Below, piece by piece: positions 1 through 8,642 of a stretch of 64,000 nt of DNA (positions are counted from its first letter, which is position 1; every line of letters starts with the position of its first letter). The translations under genes and the position numbers were made by a program. Source of the DNA: an uncultured Planctomycetaceae bacterium (GTDB lineage Bacteria > Planctomycetota > Planctomycetia > Pirellulales > Pirellulaceae). The notes beneath the pieces were generated by a model. The model ran no database searches. It was not told the origin of the DNA and worked only from the letters and a program-made list of their open reading frames with translations. The stretch covers positions 1-64,000 of the forward strand of contig CALMEE010000143.1 in the NCBI GenBank assembly GCA_937862885.1, read 5' to 3'.

Positions 1-789
1 CGCGAGTGCCAGGTGATCTGCCGCGTGCTCCACGATCAAGCGAATTGATTTTTCTTTTGCGGCAGCCTCCGCAATCGCGTTGCTGCGAATATTCCGGATG
101 TCGGTCCCGCAAGACTCAAGCAGGGAAGGCGCTTGTCCACGGTAGGCGGCCTGAGCGGCCGCTGCCGCAATCGTCAGTCGACTGGCGAGTGCCTCGACGC
201 TACCCGCATTGTTGCACCCATCGAGTGGTCCATCGGGTAATAGCGGAAGATGACCGATTTCCATGCACGTGCAATTGGCGCCCTGAATGATTTTACCTTC
301 GTAGACGCAACCACCACCAACTCCTGTTCCCGGAAAGATCCCCACGACACAGCGGGCGTTTTTCCCAGCACCAAATCGATATTCACCGTACACGCCAGCA
401 TCGACGTCATTCGCCACAATGACGGGGCAACCAAACTCGGCCTGCAAATGATCGCGAATTGGGACATTGCTCCATCCCAAGTTCGGCGCAGTTTTCAAGA
501 TTCCCTTTTTTAGGTCAAGCGGGCCGGGGCAGCCGATTCCGATACCAGCGATTTGCTTGGGGTCGACGTGTGCATCATCGATTGCCTCGCGGATTGCCTT
601 GCAAATGCGGTTCAGGCCAGCGGCAACGCCTTCGTTCCCTTTCGATTTCTGTTTAGCTCTCCCCAGCTTTTGGAAGTTTTGATCAAACACGGACGCCAGC
701 ATTTTGGTGCCCCCCAGATCGAAACCCACCCAGCATGGTGGAGCGGGTTGACTTTCGCCGCCATTTAATGGTTTAGAGTCTTCAGTCAT
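1..789 (-). CDS. ROK-family sugar kinase (glucokinase-like), 3' end cut by the window edge
   Basis: The reading frame is open from the ATG at 789 to the left edge of the window (263 codons seen). The N-terminus carries the ATP-binding DLGGTK motif (about residues 24-29). GIGCPGPLD, the NDVDAG metal/sugar region and the glycine-rich GTGVGGG loop follow, which is the ROK order. The protein probably phosphorylates glucose or a related sugar in the cytoplasm. The EIGH signature is present, but the usual cysteine-rich zinc motif after it (CxCGxxGCxE) is replaced by DGCNNAGSVEALAS, so only one cysteine remains. The family call is firm; the substrate is inferred. It could also be a ROK regulator, but no N-terminal helix-turn-helix is visible. 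Confidence 0.85.
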   Translation of the reverse strand, partial: MTEDSKPLNGGESQPAPPCWVGFDLGGTKMLASVFDQNFQKLGRAKQKSKGNEGVAAGLNRICKAIREAIDDAHVDPKQIAGIGIGCPGPLDLKKGILKTAPNLGWSNVPIRDHLQAEFGCPVIVANDVDAGVYGEYRFGAGKNARCVVGIFPGTGVGGGCVYEGKIIQGANCTCMEIGHLPLLPDGPLDGCNNAGSVEALASRLTIAAAAAQAAYRGQAPSLLESCGTDIRNIRSNAIAEAAAKEKSIRLIVEHAADHLALA

Positions 790-962
790 TTTGTGCCCCA
801 TCGCATCAGGAAACTTCGTCATCAAGCGAGTAGTTTAGAGGCTTTTAATTTTACGCCAACCCCTGAAAGTGCAAAACTAACTTCCCTGAAAATGGCCGAT
901 TGTCTCTGTTCGAATTGAGCGATATAGTAAGGGTTGAAGAACAACCGATAAATTCGTGCTCG

Positions 963-2099
963 ATGTCAGCCCTAGTCGTAAATTTGAAAAAATCCGATGA
1001 TCCGCAGGACGTCGTTTACTTGGCCGTCGAGGCGATTGCGTCGGGTAAATTGGTGGCGTTTCCAACTGAGACGGTGTATGGAGTGGCCGCCAGCGCCCTT
1101 AATGTCGACGCTGTGGAAAGACTATTCGAAGTCAAAGGGCGAGATATTACGAAGCCATTCGCGCTCGCCGTTAAGAGTTTAGATGATTGTTTGGACTATG
1201 CCCCCGACATGAGTCCGCTGGCTCGCCGCCTAGCAAGACGCTGCTGGCCGGGGCCGGTGACGCTCGTGCTTGAGATAAATCATCCAGATAGCGTAATTTA
1301 TCGGTTGCCAGCTGCCGTGCAAAAGTTGGTGGTTTCCCAAGGATGCGTAGGGTTCCGTGTTCCGGCACATCCGGTAGCATTAAACATAATGCGATTGTCG
1401 GCCGGGCCGCTTGCTTTGACCAGCGCCAACCGCAGTGGTGAGCCTGAAGCGACTGCCGGGGATCAGGTCGTCCAGCAATTGGGAGACGGTGTCGACCTAG
1501 TGATTGACGACGGAAGTTGTCGCTTTGGCCAATCATCTACCGTGCTGAAAGTCGGTGGAAACCAGTACAAGATTTTGCGAGAGGGCGTGGTCAGTGAGGC
1601 TGCGATTCAACAAATGAGTGTATTTCATACGCTGCTGGTTTGTACGGGCAACACATGTCGCAGCCCCATGGCCGAACTCCTATTAAAACAACAGTTGGCG
1701 GATAAGCTCAGTTGTTCCATTGAGCAGTTGCGAGAACATCGCATCCAGGTCAGTTCAGCGGGTATTGCGGCCATGCCATCCGGGCGGCCTTCTCCACAAT
1801 CCGTCGAAGTGCTCAAAGAAAAAGGGCTCGATTTGTCTTCCCATAGTAGCCAACCAGTTTCCGACCATTTGATCCGTAATGCCGATCTGGTATTGACGAT
1901 GACCAACGGACATCGCAAAGCGTTACTGCAGCAATGGCCAGAGTTGCATGGTCGGACATTCGTGTTGCGAGAGGACCAGTACGATGTGAGCGACCCAATC
2001 GGGCACGGTACCGACGTTTATCGGGCTTGCGCGGAGCAAATTGAACAGAATTTGGCACTTTGGATCGATAAGATTCTTGAACAAGCAAAGGCAGAATGA
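963..2099 (+). CDS. Fusion of YrdC/Sua5-type threonylcarbamoyl-AMP synthase with low-molecular-weight protein tyrosine phosphatase
   Basis: 378 residues from the ATG at 963; an in-frame TTG at 900 would add 21 residues. Residues about 1-215 form a YrdC/Sua5 domain: PTETVYG, KGRDITKPF, TSANRSGEP and the SSTVLK end are all visible. Such domains make threonylcarbamoyl-AMP for the t6A37 modification of tRNA. Residues about 220-378 are a low-molecular-weight phosphatase domain with the CTGNTCRS phosphate loop and a DPIG motif that should supply the general acid. The two activities are normally separate proteins. The stop overlaps the start of rpiB by 4 bases (ATGA), so the two are probably translationally coupled. 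The target of the phosphatase half is unknown. The fused domain call is strong. Confidence 0.93.
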   Translation: MSALVVNLKKSDDPQDVVYLAVEAIASGKLVAFPTETVYGVAASALNVDAVERLFEVKGRDITKPFALAVKSLDDCLDYAPDMSPLARRLARRCWPGPVTLVLEINHPDSVIYRLPAAVQKLVVSQGCVGFRVPAHPVALNIMRLSAGPLALTSANRSGEPEATAGDQVVQQLGDGVDLVIDDGSCRFGQSSTVLKVGGNQYKILREGVVSEAAIQQMSVFHTLLVCTGNTCRSPMAELLLKQQLADKLSCSIEQLREHRIQVSSAGIAAMPSGRPSPQSVEVLKEKGLDLSSHSSQPVSDHLIRNADLVLTMTNGHRKALLQQWPELHGRTFVLREDQYDVSDPIGHGTDVYRACAEQIEQNLALWIDKILEQAKAE

Positions 2100-2578
2100 C
2101 AATGAGAGTCGCCGTGGGCTGTGACCATCGTGGTATCGAGGTCAAGAACTGGGTTATCGAAAAGTTGGAACAGAGCGGGTTCGCGGTTGTTGACTGTGGC
2201 GCCTACTCCAACGAGAGTTGCGACTATCCTGATATCGCGGAAAAAGTTGGCACGCTGGTTGGTGTGGCACGTGTGAATTGGGGAGTGTTGATTTGTGGAA
2301 CGGGCATCGGCATGTCAATCGCTGCCAACAAATTGCCTGGCGTTCGCGCCGCATTATGTTGCAATCCGCAGTTCGCCGCCTTGGCGCGAAATCACAATGA
2401 CGCCAATATTTTATGTCTGGCCGCCAATGATGCGCAACGTCCGGAAGTGGACGCAATTGTAGAGTCGTTTTTTCAGGCAAACTTTGAGGACGGACGGCAC
2501 GCGCATCGTGTCGCCAAAATTCGAAATCTGGAACAACAAGACAACGCCGCTGTCGTCCAAACTTCCTTGGATGCATGA
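2096..2578 (+). CDS. rpiB: Ribose-5-phosphate isomerase B
   Basis: 160 residues, the usual size for RpiB/LacAB isomerases. The protein interconverts ribose 5-phosphate and ribulose 5-phosphate in the pentose phosphate pathway. The N-terminal GCDHRGIEVK, the ICGTGIGMSIAANK phosphate-binding loop and RNHNDANILCL are diagnostic. The start ATG lies inside the stop of the upstream Sua5-phosphatase fusion (4-base overlap), so both are probably one operon, an arrangement also seen elsewhere where ywlE-type phosphatases sit beside rpiB. A second ATG two codons later (MTM) is an alternative start. The C-terminus runs about ten residues beyond the core fold without a recognisable motif. Confidence 0.95.
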   Translation: MTMRVAVGCDHRGIEVKNWVIEKLEQSGFAVVDCGAYSNESCDYPDIAEKVGTLVGVARVNWGVLICGTGIGMSIAANKLPGVRAALCCNPQFAALARNHNDANILCLAANDAQRPEVDAIVESFFQANFEDGRHAHRVAKIRNLEQQDNAAVVQTSLDA

Positions 2579-2694
2579 TTTTGCTTCTTGAGTATCCCGC
2601 TTGTCGTGCTGAAGTAACGTCAGCCAGCAAGTCGTTGGCCGCGGCAACTCAGATTAACTAAACAGTTTCCCCCCTGAATTATTAATAGGAATTT

Positions 2695-3447
2695 ATGAAC
2701 GGAAATGCGATTTACGAACGCGTCATTTTAAAGTTGTCAGGGGAGAGTTTCGCGCCGGCAGGTGAGAGAGGCATTTCCATGGAAGGGGTCTCGGGAATTT
2801 CGCGCGAAATTGTGAGTGCAAAAGAGCAAGGGTGCCAGATCGGTGTCGTGATCGGCGGAGGGAATATTTTGCGGGGTAGCCAATTCAAGGCAGCAAACAC
2901 GTCGATCACGGAAGCCACAGCCCATTATATGGGCATGCTCGCCACCGTGATTAACGGTCTGGCCCTACAAGATGCACTGGAGTCACTCGGTTGCGAAACT
3001 CGCCTAATGAGTGCCATTAAAATGGATGGAGTCTGTGAACCCTACATTCGCCGCCGTGCCGACCAACATCTGAGAAAAGGTCGCGTGATCATCTTAGCTG
3101 CGGGAACTGGAGGCCCGTTTGTCACAACCGATACGGCAGCGGCCTTGCGTTCGCTGGAGTTGGGCGCAGATATTTTGATGAAGGCAACGCGCGTTGACGG
3201 GGTGTATAGCGACGATCCGGAAAAAAACCCCCATGCGATTTTGTACAGTGAACTTGACTATCAAACGGTCATCAAGAAAAATCTTCGAGTAATGGATTCC
3301 ACGGCAATCGCTCACTGCATGGAAAGAGATATGCCCGTAATGGTTTTCAACTTCCAGAAGACAGGGAACATCGTGAAGGCGATTTCCGGTCAAAAAGTGG
3401 GTACCGTGATCCGAGGCGGTTCTCATGAACCGATCGCCGCAAACTAA
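2695..3447 (+). CDS. pyrH: UMP kinase
   Basis: 250 residues, amino-acid-kinase fold. The enzyme phosphorylates UMP to UDP in pyrimidine nucleotide synthesis. Visible motifs are LKLSGESF near the N-terminus, the IGGGNILRG nucleotide loop, [15 protein letters not shown] and the [13 protein letters not shown] uridylate kinase signature. AGGAA stands just upstream of the ATG at 2695 and supports this start. The gene is followed at 209 bases by frr, the classical bacterial pyrH-frr order. The usual upstream partners rpsB and tsf are absent here; the Sua5/rpiB pair takes their place. No regulatory site is obvious in the 116-base gap before it. Confidence 0.97.
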   Translation: MNGNAIYERVILKLSGESFAPAGERGISMEGVSGISREIVSAKEQGCQIGVVIGGGNILRGSQFKAANTSITEATAHYMGMLATVINGLALQDALESLGCETRLMSAIKMDGVCEPYIRRRADQHLRKGRVIILAAGTGGPFVTTDTAAALRSLELGADILMKATRVDGVYSDDPEKNPHAILYSELDYQTVIKKNLRVMDSTAIAHCMERDMPVMVFNFQKTGNIVKAISGQKVGTVIRGGSHEPIAAN

Positions 3448-3655
3448 ATCATTCTATGTTCAGTTTAAGGCACAAATTGCCTCAGCCAATTACTCCTGGG
3501 GATAAGTTACGATACCCAAGGACCAGTTGAACTTGGACAGGCGAATCAAACGAAACAACCGCCGTCAGTAGCGAGGGGAAAAGATTGAACCGAGTGAGAC
3601 TCGGAATTGCGGATCAGTTCATCATTTACAATTAGATATTTGTCGAGATAAAACG

Positions 3656-4216
3656 ATGACAACAGACGAAATCTTACTGGATACCGAAGAGAGGATGGAA
3701 AAAGCCATCGACGTTCTCAAAAAGAACTTGGCTGGAATTCGTACTGGCCGCGCAAACCCTGGCCTCGTCGATTCAGTGCGTGTCGATGTTTATGGGTCGC
3801 CGACACCGATCAAGCAGATCGCCAGCATCGGTGTTCCCGAGCCAACCCAGATCATGATTCGGCCCTATGATGCGTCGACCATCAAAGATATCGAAAAGGC
3901 TATTGTGGCCAGCGATTTAGGTTTCAATCCGCAAAGTGATGGCCGAGTGATTCGCATAAATATTCCACCTTTGTCTACTGACGTTCGCAAGAAGCTGGTG
4001 GCGCGTATCAAGGAATTGACGGAGGAAGCCAAGGTGTCGATTCGCAACGTGCGGCGCGACGGAAACAAGGCCGCCGATCAAGCGTGCAAGGACAAGTTGA
4101 TTTCGGAGGATCAACGAGACGATGCCAAGGATCAGATTCAAGAGTTTACGAAGCAATACGAAGACAAAGCAAATGAATTAGCGAAGACGCGAGAAACTGA
4201 GGTCATGGAAGATTAG
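3656..4216 (+). CDS. frr: Ribosome recycling factor
   Basis: 186 residues, the standard RRF length. With EF-G it splits post-termination ribosomes. The family signatures TGRANPGLVDSV, PEPTQIMIRPYD, VRKKLVARIKELTEEAK and VRNVRRDGNK-like (IRNVRRDGNK) are present. The fold is a long three-helix bundle with a small beta domain, which fits the lysine- and glutamate-rich C-terminal half. It lies downstream of pyrH. The 208-base gap between them holds no other gene, so a separate promoter is possible. The decayed IS630 copy begins about 20 bases past its stop. Confidence 0.97.
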   Translation: MTTDEILLDTEERMEKAIDVLKKNLAGIRTGRANPGLVDSVRVDVYGSPTPIKQIASIGVPEPTQIMIRPYDASTIKDIEKAIVASDLGFNPQSDGRVIRINIPPLSTDVRKKLVARIKELTEEAKVSIRNVRRDGNKAADQACKDKLISEDQRDDAKDQIQEFTKQYEDKANELAKTRETEVMED

Positions 4217-4235
4217 CCCGCGCTTGTCCTAAGTC

Positions 4236-4854
4236 TAGCGCCATTTAGAAAAATTGGGTAAGCCGCTGATTGCAAAGGAGAGGAACTGGCAATGGTAGCA
4301 GCATACTCAAAAGAATTTCGTCGTGAGGTTTTGGCGGCCTGTGATTCGGGTTAGGGGGACTCGTGAAGTAGCCTTGGCTTTTAAAGTAAGTGAGAGTTGG
4401 GTTCGCCGGATCAAACAAGACCGTCGCGAGTTGGGCAAAACAGCTCCGCAGCAAACGCGCCACCGCCAGGCGAAGCGGCTGGTCTATCAACATCAAATCA
4501 TTGAGATTATCAGGACTCAACCGGATATCACTCTTTCTGAACTTCAGAATACACCGGGGACTTCGCTTTCGCGTTCGACGCTTTGTGTGGCGTTGAGTCA
4601 CCTGAAGCTGACGTTTGAAAAAAAGTACTGAGAGCGTCGGAACAGCATCGCCGAGATGTTGCGATCAAGCGGCGCTGGTGGAAGAGTCGTCAAGGACAAC
4701 TGGATCCAGATCGGCTTGTTTTTGTCGACGAAACCTGGGCTTCGACCAAGATGACTCGTTTGCGAGGTCGATCCCAGATCATTTCTCCGAACCCGAATTC
4801 AGCAACTACTTTAAACATGCCGGATACGGCTATACTTAAATTAAACGCGCTCTA
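4236..4854 (+). mobile_element. Decayed IS630-family insertion sequence with transposase pseudogene
   Basis: An ATG at 4292 begins a transposase N-terminus (MVAAYSKEFRREVLAACDSG) that stops after 20 codons. The helix-turn-helix part continues in another frame from about 4350 (GTREVALAFKVSESWVRRIK). The catalytic half resumes in a third frame from about 4625 and includes the first catalytic aspartate in [17 protein letters not shown]. The typical C-terminal end ([11 protein letters not shown], stop at 4837-4839) follows almost at once, so the middle of the catalytic domain is deleted. The outer ends are uncertain. TAGCGCCATTTAG at 4236 and the reverse complement of the bases ending at 4854 share GCGC..TTTA, and both sit at a TA, as expected for this family. 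Non-functional. Confidence 0.75.
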
Positions 4855-4899
4855 ATCGCGACACGTCGGGCTCTCTCGTAGGCATTAGTGCGATTTGAT

Positions 4900-6324
4900 T
4901 CACTTCACCAGCGGTGCGTTGGCCGAAGTGGCTTGCAGCATGAAGTTGTGTAGCTCTGTATTGAGCAAAAACGGTTTCAACATCTCGCTGCCAGGGCCGA
5001 ACATAGCCAATTCAACATAGTCAGCGGAATGGTTGGTGCCCGCCCAGCCGATTGCCGTATACTTTGCCACAATTGTGCCAAAGTACTCAAAGGGAAGTTT
5101 GTAATTGTCTTTTTGTTCTTCGTTATTCAGGGCGTTGAAGCGCTTAATCAGCGATTGCGCTTCGTCGTCAGCGATGGCAAAGCCTAAGGCATGTTCCACT
5201 CTCTCCACCAATGCGTTGCTGGACGGAGTCTCATGCATGCCGCGCAGAATCCACTCGTTCGTTTGACGGAAATCAAAGACGCGTTCGAATTTTTGATTTA
5301 CCTTGTCTTGTAAGATAATTCCTGGGTTGGCATTTCCGTGGTCGGTCGTCAGGATCAGCAACGTGTCGTTATTTTGTTCCGCAAATTCAAGAGCCACGCC
5401 GATTGCATCATCAAATGCCAATTGGTCGTAAAGCAACGCTGCCGCATCATTTGCGTGAGCTGCCCAATCGACTTTTCCGCCTTCTACCTGGATCACAAAA
5501 CCCTCAGGTTGGTTTTTCAAGCGATCGATCGCAAATTGGGTCATGTCGGCCAAACTTGGTACGTTGCGCAAAGCTTGTTCGTCCTGTGCGTGGTCGAGTG
5601 CGAATGGAAGTCCAGCTTTGTGGAACACACCAAGTATCGGGCTGTCCGACGACTGTAGCTTCTTCAATTGCGCATGTGTTTGTGCCACGCCGTAACCGGC
5701 TTGACGGAATTCTGCGAGCAAATCGATGTTGTCTTTGCGACCTTCAGCCGTGAAATATTCGAGTCCACCACCGAGCATTACATCAAAACGTAGCGGTAGA
5801 TATTTTTCTGCGAGCTTGGCTTGATCGCTACGGCTCTTGTCCGTGATACAAAATCCGGCCGGGGTTGCATGCGTGATTGGAACGGTCGTCACACACCCCA
5901 CCGCCTTGCCGAGATCTTTGAATTTTTGCAAGATCGGCTGATACGCTTGATCGTCGCTGCCCACATTAAGCCTTCCATTTTTGACACGGACACCACCACC
6001 CCAGGAAGAACTGGCGGCAGCCGAGTCGGTGACCAAGGAATCGGCAGACCTCATGTCCATTAGCGCTCGACGAATTCGTTGCTCCTCATAGAGTCGAATC
6101 CAGTGACTGCTTCGCCCATACTTACGGCGTGCCAAAAGATCGGTCATCTGCAGCGTGCCAGCGCTCATGCCGTCACTGACCATAAAGATGATATTCTTGG
6201 CAGGTTTCGCCGGTTCGATGGGAGCACGCCTATCGTCGCTATACGCCTGAGCGAGTTGTGGGCTCAGGCATCCTAAACCCAGTGCCCCAATCGTCGAATT
6301 GCGCAAAAATTCTCTTCGTTTCAT
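4900..6324 (-). CDS. Alkaline phosphatase, Tat-exported
   Basis: 474 residues from the ATG at 6324. The frame is open further upstream, but the RREFLRNS twin-arginine motif followed by a short hydrophobic stretch and AQA cleavage site marks this start. The protein is a metal-dependent phosphomonoesterase of the PhoA type, exported folded to release phosphate from organic esters. Residue D51 (VSDGMS) and the nucleophile S101 in DSAAASSSWGGG are where PhoA enzymes have a metal ligand and the serine. VEGGKVDWAAHAND, TTDHGNANPG and TNHSADYVELAMFG supply the other metal ligands. It stands alone. No Pho box was identified upstream. Confidence 0.93.
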   Translation of the reverse strand: MKRREFLRNSTIGALGLGCLSPQLAQAYSDDRRAPIEPAKPAKNIIFMVSDGMSAGTLQMTDLLARRKYGRSSHWIRLYEEQRIRRALMDMRSADSLVTDSAAASSSWGGGVRVKNGRLNVGSDDQAYQPILQKFKDLGKAVGCVTTVPITHATPAGFCITDKSRSDQAKLAEKYLPLRFDVMLGGGLEYFTAEGRKDNIDLLAEFRQAGYGVAQTHAQLKKLQSSDSPILGVFHKAGLPFALDHAQDEQALRNVPSLADMTQFAIDRLKNQPEGFVIQVEGGKVDWAAHANDAAALLYDQLAFDDAIGVALEFAEQNNDTLLILTTDHGNANPGIILQDKVNQKFERVFDFRQTNEWILRGMHETPSSNALVERVEHALGFAIADDEAQSLIKRFNALNNEEQKDNYKLPFEYFGTIVAKYTAIGWAGTNHSADYVELAMFGPGSEMLKPFLLNTELHNFMLQATSANAPLVK

Positions 6325-6647
6325 GATCGGCTCCCAGCTGCTTGAGGTGATGTATAGAGTTCGGCCATAACGACCAAGTATCGAGGGTAAGGTGATTATA
6401 GTTGGTAACGTCCGCTTGGGGCAAGCATCGCTTTGGTCGCACGAGGGCTCTCGATTTCTCGAGTTTTTTTGGGTTGAGCCGAGTTGCGGGGATATGAGCT
6501 TTCGCGACGTGGCGCACGATTTTCTCATGGTCCGTTCACGTTTGACGACCGGAGATCGGTGTAAAATGAACCGAGCCTATAGCATGGAATGGTGTTCACT
6601 CGTTTTATACGGCTGACACCAGGACATAAACTGAATGTCGCGACGGA
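6325..6647 (-). other. Intergenic stretch between the alkaline phosphatase and the TPR lipoprotein
   Basis: 323 bases. It must contain the promoter of the alkaline phosphatase gene and the end of the lipoprotein transcript, both on the minus strand. Short open frames exist but none has a recognisable protein sequence. I could not identify a clear promoter, Pho box or terminator hairpin. Confidence 0.4.
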
Positions 6648-8105
6648 TTATTGGCGAAAGCGTTGTAAAGCCTGATGAATGGATTGTGCCTTATCGGTTT
6701 GGCCAATGCGGTCGTAGAGCACAGCTAGGGCCTGCATTGTCTCGACCGTTTCAGGATGCCATTGGCCCAACTCTGTGCGTTGAATCGAGAGTGCGCGATT
6801 CAAGAGTGGCTCAGCTTCATGATATTGGCTCTGGTAACCTAAGGCGATTCCTAGTTGGAAGCAAGCTTTTGCTAATCCTTGAGCGTGCGGAACCGTGTGT
6901 TCATAGTGGTGCACAACTTGGCGTAGCTGCCCCTCGGCCGCCAGATATTCCTGGGTAAGCATTTTGACGGTGGCCAAGCGTGAGCGTGTGTCCAATGTCA
7001 GAATATGGGATTCACCGCTGGTGTTTCCCAAAATAGTCAACGCCTGTGTTAAACAGTCACTGGATAAATCGAGTTTTTGCAGGTCAAGGTACACGACTCC
7101 CAAGTTTCTTAATGTTTCACCGACCGCTGCGTGATTTTCGGGGTGAAGTTTCTTGCGCATGGCCAACGCTTCTTCGAGCTTCGCACTGGCTAAATCCAGC
7201 TTTCCGGCAACATGGTAGGCCGCTCCCAGATCATTCTTACGTGTCGCCGTCAGTAGATGTTCTTCGCCCCACAATTCGGTAGTGAGTCGCTCGACATACT
7301 CAAAGCATTGTACACCTTGCTCGATGGCACCAGTACGTACCAACGCGTGGCCCAACAAGAACGCATTACTTTCTGTTTCTGGATGCACGCCCAACTTTTC
7401 CCGGTTAATGACAAATGCATCGCGAAGGTAACCGGCAGCCAATTCAATTTGCCCAGCTTGGTAGAGCAACTGTCCCATCCGCAATTTGATGCGCGCTACG
7501 GAATGCGAATCACGTCCCAACAAACGCTCGGTGGCCGACATTACCCACTGCATTTCATTGAGGGCTTCTTCCAATCTTCCGGAGTTGAGATGTTCACTCG
7601 CCAGACGTTGCCGCTCAGCGAATTCACTCAGCAATCCTAACTCGGCAGGGCTAAATTGTGCCTGCCGTTGGGCCGTTTCCAAAGATAGTCTGGCGTTCGT
7701 GGCTTGCCACGACTCCTCTCCGGCGTATTTTGCGACCAGATCATAAATGTTCTTCCAGGCCTCAATCGCCTCCGCAAACTTGAATTCCGCTTCCATACGG
7801 TTGACTTGAACTATTAGTTCTGCAACCTTCGCCTCGGTTTCCGCTAAGGAATACTGTTCGACAGAGTTGTCATCGGTAGCCGTCGCAGTACCGTCTTGTT
7901 CCGACAAAGTTGAGGAATTGTCGGCAACGTTTGAACTGCAACCGCTGCAAAGAGCGGCGAGCAACACGAGGTTAACGCAATACATCCCGCTGCGCGTCGC
8001 CACGGCCCTGATTCGAGTGGCACAAGCGATGCCTTGGGGCGAGAAAAGGGAGCCGAATGACGGTTGAGAACTTGAGGTACGACTGGATAAATGTCGAACT
8101 TGCAT
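6648..8105 (-). CDS. Tetratricopeptide-repeat lipoprotein (Kinesin-light-chain-type TPRs)
   Basis: 485 residues from the ATG at 8105, which has GGAAG seven bases upstream. An internal ATG at 7985 would give a more normal lipoprotein signal: a short n-region, then LVLLAALCSGC with lipobox LCSGC. Either way the mature protein would be a lipid-anchored, secreted protein. After a serine/threonine-rich linker come many 42-residue repeats with ...HPETVETMQALAVLYDRIGQ and ...NHAAVGETLRNLGVVYLDLQ patterns, typical of kinesin-light-chain TPRs (TPR_10/TPR_12). These usually bind partner proteins. No enzymatic domain is seen. Partner and role are unknown. Confidence 0.85.
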   Translation of the reverse strand: MQVRHLSSRTSSSQPSFGSLFSPQGIACATRIRAVATRSGMYCVNLVLLAALCSGCSSNVADNSSTLSEQDGTATATDDNSVEQYSLAETEAKVAELIVQVNRMEAEFKFAEAIEAWKNIYDLVAKYAGEESWQATNARLSLETAQRQAQFSPAELGLLSEFAERQRLASEHLNSGRLEEALNEMQWVMSATERLLGRDSHSVARIKLRMGQLLYQAGQIELAAGYLRDAFVINREKLGVHPETESNAFLLGHALVRTGAIEQGVQCFEYVERLTTELWGEEHLLTATRKNDLGAAYHVAGKLDLASAKLEEALAMRKKLHPENHAAVGETLRNLGVVYLDLQKLDLSSDCLTQALTILGNTSGESHILTLDTRSRLATVKMLTQEYLAAEGQLRQVVHHYEHTVPHAQGLAKACFQLGIALGYQSQYHEAEPLLNRALSIQRTELGQWHPETVETMQALAVLYDRIGQTDKAQSIHQALQRFRQ

Positions 8106-8331
8106 TTACACTTCCTTGTAATCACGACCACGAGTTCAATGGTGCTTGATCTCTTGTGATGCTTGTGCATCACGAGACTCAAGTGCCATGTGAAGTGGTT
8201 CATTCCATTAGGTTTGTTTGAATTGCTGTGGCCTTGGTTTGGCGTAGCCGAATGAATCGTCGTAAGATTATTGCCTGAATCGGAATTTTGAAAAAGATGA
8301 GTTTTCGGGCTGAAAAATGACGTCAAGTTGA

Positions 8332-8574
8332 ATGCGTGGTGAGATGTTACTCGACGTAAAAGTTAAGCCGAATGCCAGAAAAAACGAGTTAATCGAGCAA
8401 GCAGATGGCACCTGGGTTGCCTCGGTAACAGCTAGCCCCGTGGATGGAAAGGCAAATGAAGCCGTGATACGCTTGCTGGCCGATCATTTTCGCGTTCCAA
8501 AACGAGCCGTCACGATTGAACTCGGCGCGTCCTCAAGGCGCAAACGAATCCGCATTGACGGAATCAAATCGTAA
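8332..8574 (+). CDS. DUF167 (YggU/UPF0235) family protein
   Basis: 80 residues; DUF167 proteins are typically about 80-100. The core VKVKPNARKNEL, the central ASPVDGKANEAVIRLLADHF and the C-terminal IELGASSRRKRIRI match the family's conserved pattern closely. The biochemical function of this family is unsettled. A start four codons later (ATG 8344) is possible. The gene is divergent from the TPR lipoprotein across a 226-base gap and converges on the SulP gene. Nothing in the context fixes its role. Confidence 0.9.
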   Translation: MRGEMLLDVKVKPNARKNELIEQADGTWVASVTASPVDGKANEAVIRLLADHFRVPKRAVTIELGASSRRKRIRIDGIKS

Positions 8575-8642
8575 TTTTTAAAAGTTTGAGACTCGCGGAG
8601 CGCACGTTTGGAACACGTGAGCGGAAGTTTGAATCTTTGGCA

